A DNA stretch of 64,000 bases from Haliotis asinina. Taxonomy: Eukaryota > Mollusca > Gastropoda > Lepetellida > Haliotidae. Below, one piece after another: positions 24,335 to 34,100 of this stretch (positions are counted from its first letter, which is position 1; each line of letters opens with the position of its first letter). A program made the position numbers and the translations under genes. The notes under the pieces are model-generated. The model ran no database searches and was not told the origin of the DNA. It saw only the letters and a list, made by a program, of their open reading frames with translations. The stretch is taken from assembly GCF_037392515.1 (NCBI RefSeq), contig NC_090295.1, forward strand, positions 13,163,001 to 13,227,000, read 5' to 3'.

Positions 24335-24405
24335 GACAAAATGTAGGTATTCAGGAATAAGACAAAATGTTTCTAGGCTATTCCTTGCCCCTTCGTCAGG
24401 TGGAT
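24335..24405 (-). repeat. Penelope-type terminal fragment with hammerhead-like motif
   Basis: On the minus strand CACCTGACGAAGGGGCAAGG leads to GAAAC and then ACATTTTGTCTTATTCCTGA, which is repeated once more directly. CTGANGA followed by a short stem and GAAAC is the hammerhead ribozyme core layout found in terminal repeats of Penelope-like elements. No protein part is visible; only a broken end. Confidence 0.4.
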
Positions 24406-24439
24406 CCATGCGAGGACAGACAATAAAGAAGACTTTGAC

Positions 24440-25069
24440 ATCCTTAACATTTTGTCTTATTGCATATATGTAGATACAGCTGCCGCTATATTGTCAGACC
24501 TATATGGCATACATTTGGTGTCAATATAAGAGAGGTTTAGCAAGTATTTGTGGGCAGTATATCGTAATATTTTTTGTCATTTGAGGTGAAAGTCACTGAC
24601 AGTATATTATTAGTATCGTTGGTATGACAAAACAATCACAACATCTGATCCTGTGGTGGCGAAACGACGTTACTCTGCATATAAAGAAACGCATATTAAC
24701 TTCCAATATTTATTTTAGCATTTCATAACAAACCCGGATACATGTAACCCGCAATAAATATATGTCTCAACAACCATCACAAGTTACAAGACCACAATAA
24801 CACGTTGTATGTAGTTAACAAATGTAAAACTTCAGCAGAGATTCTTAAAACACCAGTCGACATAAACATCGTAAGACACTTTACAAAAGCTTAGTTATAG
24901 TTAATTAAAACAAAATTTGGCTGCTGTTGATGGCGGACGTGTGATAAACACATGTTTTGATATGACAAATAAAAACTGATACGAGGTAAAATATATATAG
25001 GTCGAGCAAAGACAATAAAATGCGCAACATTATCTCTTCTGCTTTCTTTCCAAACCAAGTCTAAAAATC
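24440..25069. other. Intergenic, nothing recognised
   Basis: AT-rich stretch without features I can support. Confidence 0.4.
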
Positions 25070-25443
25070 AGGGTCTCGTTTAACAAAGCTATAGTAGCGC
25101 TACGACAGCCGTAAGCCTGTGTTACACTATAGGAGGTTCGACAGTCGTAGAGCTACGACAATCGTAAGCCTGTGTTACACTATAGGAGGTCCGACAGTCG
25201 TAGAGCTACGTCAGTCGTAAGCCTGTGTTACACAATAGGAGGTCCGACAGTCGTAGAGCTACGATAGTCGTACGCCTGTGTTACACTATAGGAGGTCCGA
25301 CAGTCGTAGAGCTACGAGAGTCGCAAGCCTGTGTTACACTATAGGAGGTCCGACAGTCGTAGAGCTACGTCAGTCGTAAGTCTGTGTTACACCATAGGAA
25401 GTCCGACAGTCGTAGCGCAACGATAGTTTTGTGAAGAGTGCCC
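25070..25443. repeat. Hairpin MITE with internal 53-bp tandem array (six units)
   Basis: The left end GTCTCGTTTAACAAAGCTAT and right end AACGATAGTTTTGTGAAGAG are inverted ends of the same family as 24093. Between them GTTACACTATAGGAGGT recurs at 25121, 25174, 25227, 25280, 25333 and 25386, exactly every 53 bases, each with the arms GACAGTCGTAGAGCTACG. The single-unit form of the family is seen at 24093, so the array arose by amplification inside the element. Confidence 0.9.
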
Positions 25444-26224
25444 AGCTTGGAATGCCCTTCACGGAATATGTCATCAGCAATAATGTACTGTAGCTCACCG
25501 TCTTTAGCCTGAAGAAAAAATAATGACAGTTCCAACTGTATAGCTGTACGATTGCTGACTGTAGCATTAAACAAACAATAAATTAAATCATGCTTCCTTG
25601 CGAGTGGCGGGACACCTTTATCGTATTCTCGGACACCCAATGATATCAGTGATTCCCAGATATTCCAGGTATAATTGTTACCACTCTTCCCTTATATGGG
25701 AATCTATTTCGGCCGAAAATCTAGACTGGTTATTCTCAGGCACTGATGTTTAAAATGTGCACAAACCTGGTAGAATATTGGCGACGGCGAATACATGACA
25801 CAATGCTTAGAAAAGTGAGTGAGTGAAGCTGAACTGCGCTTTCAACAGTATTGAATTACGACATACCAGGTTAATCTGAGGAATGCTGGCCGTAACGGGT
25901 ATTAGAAGTACATGCTAAACCACACGGGTGGAGGTGCGCCCCTGAAACGAAGAACCACAGTTATAGATAACTGTGTTGTTTGGGATAAGCTCCACAACAC
26001 GTTCAACTGTTAAACACCCCCCTCGATCTGCGCACATAGGGACAGGGTCTAAATGTAAATAAACGGTCTGATAACTATTAAAAACAGTCGTTTAAACAAC
26101 TGGGAGGACCGGTGCCAGATTCAATGGCCTCTGTAAGCGATCATGAATACCTCATTAAAATTATTGTGTCTACGACGGAAACCCTGTGGGCGACATCATG
26201 AACACTAATATTCGCGTTACACTA

Positions 26225-26372
26225 CGAATACACTCAATAACCCATAACATATCTTGACCACTCGGCCTAACACCCGTAATGGGCTTTACGCATCGTACCC
26301 ATATGGGGTATCGAACCCGGATCTTCGTCATGAGCGAACGCTTTAACCACAAGGCTACCCCACCGCCATTCA
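26225..26372 (-). repeat. SINE family B
   Basis: CGTACCCATATGGGGTATCG, AACCCGGATCTTCGTCATGA and GCTTTAACCACAAGGCTACC (the A box complement) are well kept. The 3' tail part is diverged. Confidence 0.8.
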
Positions 26373-26639
26373 AATCTAACGAAAACATGGTTCGAGCGAT
26401 TTCTTCCTCTCCCCCACCCCAAACGTGAATTCGTCAGCAAATTTTGACAACCACTCAGCATTTCCTCAAAATGTCACACATGCTACTCTCATATTGACAC
26501 GCATGACACAAGGCACTTCTATGGCACATGCTCCAGCACTTCACAGTGTCATAGTAAGGCACGATCCACTAGCTCAGCTAAGCGACTCTATACATTTATA
26601 TCACTCTTGTTGATTTATGTTTTAATCTATATGAAATTC

Positions 26640-28166
26640 AAAAATGATTCACATGATATAATAGTATCACATGTATATATCTAAATACACCTGACATAAC
26701 TGAACGTTTTTATCAAACGTGCTCTTGTATATCGCCTTCCTTTGTTCGTGGGCTATTTAAGCTAAAATATCAAAATATTTTGAAGGAGAAATTCTTCAGC
26801 AAATATTAACACACAACGTAATTTCAGAATAACATTATGTTTATGGATTTCTGATTGTCTTCATTTGGGGGCCTATGAATTATTTCTATCAAAATATATG
26901 TCCCAAGGCACGCAAATAAATTATAACTTCCACTAAAAGTTGCAATATTTAAAATACAAAACTCCATAGTGAACCAATAAGCTCAGTAAGACACGACAAG
27001 AAACATACGTATGTTTTCTATTGCTTATTTGGAGGTCCATTTGAACTTTGATAATGAGCAAATGCATTCATAATCTAAGACTAGAAAATCACGTATAAGA
27101 TGCGTCGATTGTCCCTCAAATATCTCAAGATATCACTTGACATTCACCAGCAAATATGTCATGAAAAATAGACCACAGTAAGAAAATGACAATATATATA
27201 TTGACCAATGTTAGTGTCATCGAACATGAATGTATATTCTGTTAAAATATATCAACCTCAAGTAAGTGCGTAAAAACTGCGAGATTCTATTTTCAAACAA
27301 CCCTTGTGTTAAGACGACGTGTATGATTATCTCCCTTTATATACCACTTCCCCTCGGCCACAGCCAACACATCCTTATCACAGTATCTCTATACAGAGTG
27401 ATCAAAAGTACATATATATAGTATGTATATTTCTAGAACAAGGAAGCACAAGCGATGTTGTGGAGATTAAATATGTAGCATAAATTCAAAATATAACAAT
27501 TAGCGTCATTTCATGAACAGCATGTTTAACAACAGTAGCAAATAATATTCTTTATCTTTCAAATAAATTGCCAATCGTGTGCTTGTTACATTTTCAAAGA
27601 CGGCACACTATCAAGTTTTTCTGACGCGTGTATCTGTGTTGCGTAACATTCACGTGCTCTACGTGGAAATAATGCAAAGCAAAAAAACCGCAGCATTCTG
27701 TTGACATGCCGCGTTAAAATACTGTCATAACTCATTCACTGAACACAGGTGTTTGGCTGGCGGCGAGATGAAAGCGTTTTGTTGAATGGACTGAATTACT
27801 TCAACAAGAAAACAGTAGATATTCGTGAATACTGTTCACTCATACCTGAACTGAGGCAAAACAATTTTACTTACACACCAACATCGCCCACACCACGCCC
27901 CTCTACATCGGTCTCTCTTCTAACCTAACAGGTGTCTCTGCTTACGCAAAAAGTCAAAAGTGGATCTTTAGAGCTGTGACAGTCCCAATTTGCATAACTT
28001 TAGTACATATTTTTTCAGAAATCTGAAAACATTAAATGTCCAGAAACTGGATAGTTTCACACATTTTGTTCATGTGCATTTACGGTGACGTTTACCATAC
28101 TGACGCCATTTTAACATTCATCTTCATTGCATTCACAAGTATGACGATATTAATTTATGACGCTCA
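26640..28166. other. AT-rich 3' flank of the transporter gene
   Basis: No exon or dispersed repeat recognised. The part next to 28166 is presumably the 3' UTR of the transporter, but I could not fix a polyadenylation signal. Confidence 0.4.
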
Positions 28167-31100
28167 TCAATCGTCATCCTGGTTGGTGTCTTTGGCTTCC
28201 AGTAGGGGGCGCTTATCTTCATCAGCAGATGGGTCCGGTGATGCTTCATCTCGTTGGGAGTAATACAGGTACACAAGAAAACCTGAAACAAACACCAAGC
28301 ATCCTAGTAGATCAGATGTACAGTATAAACCAACGTTAGAGAGTGTGAAACCCGGGACTGAGCAATGTAAAACACAACAACTACCATGGTAAACACTGTC
28401 ACTGATAAAAATGAGAGAGACCATTCGAAAAGATATGAAACGTTTGTCACCGGAAGTACTAAACAACGTAAGGTGTCGCGAAGTGCCGTGACCGGCTTAC
28501 GAGCCCAAATGACAATATGAGCCTTCGTGCAAAGGGCTCCTTCAGATTACGCATAACTGCGTCAGAGAGTGTGACATCCTGGTCACAGGGGCTTTTAGCG
28601 CAAATTAATAGCACCAAGGTATAGTCGTACTGTGTATTCCCAGTCTTAAACACAGACTGAGTCTAATGTCTCGTTACTGCCTATATGAGCTGCCCATCCC
28701 ACCCCCGGCAAAATCCTTACATAATTTGTAAGCTAAATCAACCTCCCTAGCTGGGGTGACACCCTCTTACAATTATCATCACCCCACCCCTAGCCATTCA
28801 GTTATGAGGGCGGTGCCGTAGCCCAGCCTTTAAAGCATTCGCTCGTCACGCCGAAGACCCGCGTTCGATTCCCCACATGGGTACAATGTGTGAAGCCCCT
28901 TTTGTGGTGTCCACTGCTGTGATATTGCTGGAATATTGCTAAACGCGGTGTAAAACTAAGCACACACACTCATTAAATCATGAACGACCCCTAAATGGCA
29001 TATTAGGCCAATACTTTATCCCATCTGTTGTTGTTGGGACATGTGTGCTAACATATTGTTCATCAGTAGCCTTCATCTGTAACTTTGAGTTTCAAGCCGC
29101 TTTTAGCAATATTCTAACAATATCACAACGGGGACACCAAAAATGGGCTTCACACACTGTGGGGAATCGAACCCGGGTCATTGCTTTCTTTGCTGTTCAA
29201 CGCCTCACTCAGCAGTGTTTCAACCAAATGACGGTGGTTTGTAACTAGTCGCGTCTGGACCACACAATCCATTTAGCATGAGCATTTGGCACTTCTAAAG
29301 TGACGAGGGCGGTAGGATATTTGTATTAAGTATTTTACTGAAAAAAGAGTGACGCGGGAGGAACACATTTTCATTTTTACTCTCTCAGAAATACAGCTTC
29401 GGAAGTTAAGCAGGTGTTAATGGGTTGTAGAATCAGTCACACTCGTTCGAAGATTACAGACACTCATTCTTATAGCGGACAAATGGATGATCGGGACGCA
29501 GCCAAATCAATTTTTAAAAAAAATGGCAATAACAAAATCGTCATGCGCACAATAAAAGTGACGCTTCAATGCCCGAGAAACATTTCACATTTTTATTTAG
29601 CATCAGAATCGGTCCACGAAATTGGGATGCGATGACATATCTCAGCGAACCTGACGAATCGATACGGTAAATCGCCTCTTACGACACACACGGATCTTCA
29701 ATGATACTTTGACTGCCCCACGCATCTGTTTGAATTTGTATCGACTCGTGGTTTACTACGTGGGAGTATATTACACGGAAGTTCCTAACGGGGTCGATCC
29801 GTGGGATATCCTGGTGAAACCAGTTTTTGCATATTTTTGCCATGTAAATATCTGCCCGTGGGGTAGGGGGCGAGGGGATAAAACTGTATAAACAGGCAAG
29901 TTAATAAAAGACAGACTAGGGGCACTGGCCTCCACCGAAGCAAAGGAACATTAAATATTTAAGTGGGTGGGCCGGTGTGTAGTCGGCTGCGTGGGAGAGT
30001 GAGTTAAGTCAGTAGCTGTATAGTCATGTACAGGTCACGCATGCCCAATTTGTACTTTATAAAAAGCAATTAAAATAATTTGAAAAAGAAATTAAAATAA
30101 TTTCATGCACAAAACTTACCTATGATCATCCACACAGCAAATATACACCAGGTGACCCATCGCAATGACATCATCAGGTAGACATTGAAGAATGTGACGG
30201 AAACCGGAAGCAGTGGAACCAGAGGCACACGGAAACCGGAAGTTCGACTGGAGAAATAAATCAGATACAGCACTGCAATAACCATTTTCATTTTCGTTAC
30301 TGGACAACAAACTGACAACATTTAATTCTCACCGATGTGCCCTACTTTGGTGAACGTTACGCTTACAGAAAGGTGCTGTTGTTGTTTTACATGAGGTCAT
30401 GCGCATCATCAAATTGGGGACGTAAGTCTGGAGAGAGATTTCCTGATATAAGCAGTTTTTGAGAATGTTATTTGAGTTTATTATCTATCTGTGACAACAT
30501 ATCGTTATCTAACACCAATCGCTGCAAGGCTTTGTGTATAAATAATTTCTGGGTAAAAATCAGGAAAATAAACTTTTACCACAAGCTGCTTTTCTCTCAA
30601 ATCTGTGACCATAGTGAAAAAGGAGAAAACACTCACGTGTTTTGCGGCAGACGACACAAAATCACTATCACAATCAGGACGACGAGAATGAAAGGTGACA
30701 GGCACGTGCAGACAAATATATTCCCTTCGGCAATGGCTGGTCCGAATGTGACCAGAACGAGGCTGGCTAATGTTTCTGCACCCAGCAATGTCACTAATAT
30801 CACAGCAAGTTCCCCGCAGGTCAGCGTTTCCCCTGGGGTGGGGGCGCGACTGAACAGTTTTGAAAGTTTCATGGACAGTGTCACATCTAAATCTGGTCCA
30901 GTTTTGGGTCCGTTAAGGAGCAGTTCTGACACCTTGTCTTTGCCAGGTGTCTCGGGACTGTTGTGTGAGTCTTTGGACGGAAGGTTTAAGGTGTCCTCTT
31001 CAAAAGAATACCTCGTGATTAGAACGCACACTGCGACTAAAACGTAGGCAAGGAGAGTACCTTGAGAACAGAGTAAATAAACACTGAGTATAGTTTAACT

Positions 31101-34100
31101 GAGCGGAGACATCACACAGTCGAAAATACTTAGAAACTTGTCATTGTTCACAGTGAGGAAGGGAGTGACTTTAGTGTTACGGTGCACCCAGTATAGCGGC
31201 GGTCTGTAAATTATCGAGTCTGGACCAGACAATCCAGTGATGAAAACAGTATGGACACCAAGCTGCACAACTGGAATACGGCAACATGTGTCAAACAAGT
31301 CAGCGAGCCTCTTGCGACCAAGCACAGGTTATCGAAGATCCATTCTATCCCTGAGCTTCATATGCATACAGTATAGTGCGTGGGTTCAGATTGTATACAT
31401 TGTCGGCATGGTGATAACATGAGACAAAACCTGGAGTAATACTGATCTCATACGCAAAAGGTTCACTAAAACCTTGGATCAAGGATAGAAACCTAGAAAC
31501 ATTATGGGACGAGTCGGGGCGGGATTCAAACCCAAGATCACACGTAACTCCGTCTCAAAAATCTGGACCCAGATTTTCGAGGGTTTGTTAGCACTAAGAC
31601 AGTCGTAAGTGCGGTACACTATCAGTAACTTACAACTATCTTAACGCGAAGAGAGCTTCGGATATTTGGGACGAAGATAAGATTAAAGGACCCAGATTTT
31701 CGAAGTTCTCTTGATAGTCGTAAGGTAATGTTAATGTATGGCACTTACGACTATCTTAGAGCTACGAGAGCTTCGAAAATCAAGGCCTGGGCCTCGCGTG
31801 TCCCATACTGCAGCCACAAACAAGGGCTACATGCAGGGCTTCAGTTCTCATTCTACTTGTAGATCATCATCAAATTACTCTGTATTGTTGACACCCACCT
31901 ATCAGCACCACCTCAATGAGAAGACGGAGTTCCACAGACGCTGCGACCACGGCTGCAATACACCCAGACACAACTGTCGCCAACTTCGGCGTCTTCCGTG
32001 TGGGACACAGGTATCCAAAATGGCTGCAGATGTAAAGAAATACAAAGAATGTACGTGTGTATGATTTTACGCCGCTTTTATCAATATTACGGCAACATGA
32101 CGGCGGGGATACCGGAAAAGGGCTTCACACATTGTACGCATATGGGGAACCGAACCTGAGTGGTCAGCGTGACGGACGCTTTAATCACTTGGCTACTCGC
32201 CCCTCAGAATATAAGACGTATTGAAAGTAAATACACGACTTGTTGCTGACGCCGCTAAGTCCATTACTCAAATTAGGGTATACACTGTACAGTAAGGGAC
32301 GTCTATGATATCCTTGCTCAGTTGGACAGAGTATGTACAATGAAAACACAACAGACTGAAGCAGAACCAAGAGGGGAAAGCCATTATGCGTTTTACTGTC
32401 TCCACAAGTTATCTCCCTTGAAGTACAAAACACGAAGTCAGTTCAAAACTCATCGATGTACCATATAATCTGTATATTTTCACAATTTCATAGACTTAAA
32501 CATTTACCATGTCAGTTACGATGCAAATACATTCCTAAAAGCCCTTTTAAATCGCATCCCTCAGTTTTCAAACAGGAAAACAGTATACTAATAATTCTGA
32601 ACAGATGGTTGAAGAAAGATCGTTTTACCTCAGTCTGAAACAACGTTCATCCGTCGTCGTTTAGACAAACAATAAACTAGCTGTTTGTTTTAGGAGGCTT
32701 TTTTTGGTTTGGTTTGGTTTGGTTTTTGTTTGTTTTTGTTTTGTTTTTGTTTGTTTTTTGTTTTTTTGTTTGTTTGTTTTTTTTGGGGGGGTGCTCAAAG
32801 TTGACACATACTTAAAAAATATATCTATTTATCACAACGCATACTGGTGTCTCATGAGAGAACGTACAAGTCAGAAGCAGCTGCTCTACGAAGGGTAAGT
32901 GAGCTTAGTTTGACGCCGCTCTTAGCAATATCCCAGCAATATCACTGGAGGGACAGCACAAATGGGTTTCACATTTTGTACCTATGTGGGGAATGGAACC
33001 CGGTTCTGTGGCGTCTCGAGCGAACGCTTTAACCACTAGACTACTCCATCGCTCCTGGAAATCGTGTTGAGTAGCGAGTGGGGTTATATACTGAACAGAA
33101 AAAGAAACGCAACTCAAGTTCTCAAATAAACATAAACAGCGGAACACTTCTTTTGTATGAGATTTAGGGGTCTTTTTTTCGAAAGACGCGTTTCGTTTGC
33201 TGTTCAGTATACATAAATCAATGATTTAAGGTCAGCTTACTTGCTAATGAGGCCATCTCTCGCCATGGCATAAAGAACCCTGGGAAGTGGAAACAGCGAA
33301 CCGAAGGTGGCGGCGAACAAGGCACAAATCGCGCCCGTTGAGATGATGTAGGTAACATACGTCCACTGCCTAGTTGCAAACACGTCTATCATGGCCGAGT
33401 TTGACGTCATTGCAAAGTAGGGCATGGCGAAGTTGAGGAAGATTGTAACAGCTACGTATACGATGGTGTTGATGAAGACCGAGATCCAGATGGAGCGGGG
33501 AATGGATTTGCTTGGGTTCATCGCCTCCTCCCCCGTTGATGCCACGATGTCGAAACCGATGAAAGCAAAGTACGCGGTAGGAACTTGGGCCAAGGTCTGA
33601 AGAGGAATAAAGGAGTGAGTGAGTGGGGACATCACAAACAGCGTCAAACAGTGTACCCATTTTGGGAATCAAACCCGTGTCTTTGGTATGAAGCGAACGC
33701 TTTAGCAACTAGCCTAACCCACAGCCCCTGCTGTATGTAAGAACAAGGGTGAGTGAGTAAGTGAGTAATGTTTCACGCCGCTGTTAGCACTATTCCAGCA
33801 ATATCAAGACGGAGGACACCAGAATCGAACGTGAGTCATCGGTGTGACAAGCGAACGCTTTAACGACTAGGCTACCACTACCGCCCCTGTAAGCACAATA
33901 CCATGGTCGTGTATCTGAAGCATTTAGCTAGGAATGGCGGCATCTCTGGTTCCCTTCGTCAAAACAAACACCCTGACAAGCCATGATACAAACGGTGAGT
34001 GAGTTCTAGGTCGAGCCTTAATGACAAGGCTACCCCAGCGAACCTGATACAAACAGAATAAATGAAATTGTTTGCTGTGTCCAAATGTACCAGACGACCA

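Noticed and set aside
30472-31047. 191-codon plus-strand frame
   Set aside because: It overlaps transporter exon 6 on the other strand, which is firmly supported by family match and phases.
32704-32898. 64-codon hydrophobic frame
   Set aside because: Produced by a T/G low-complexity tract in an intron.
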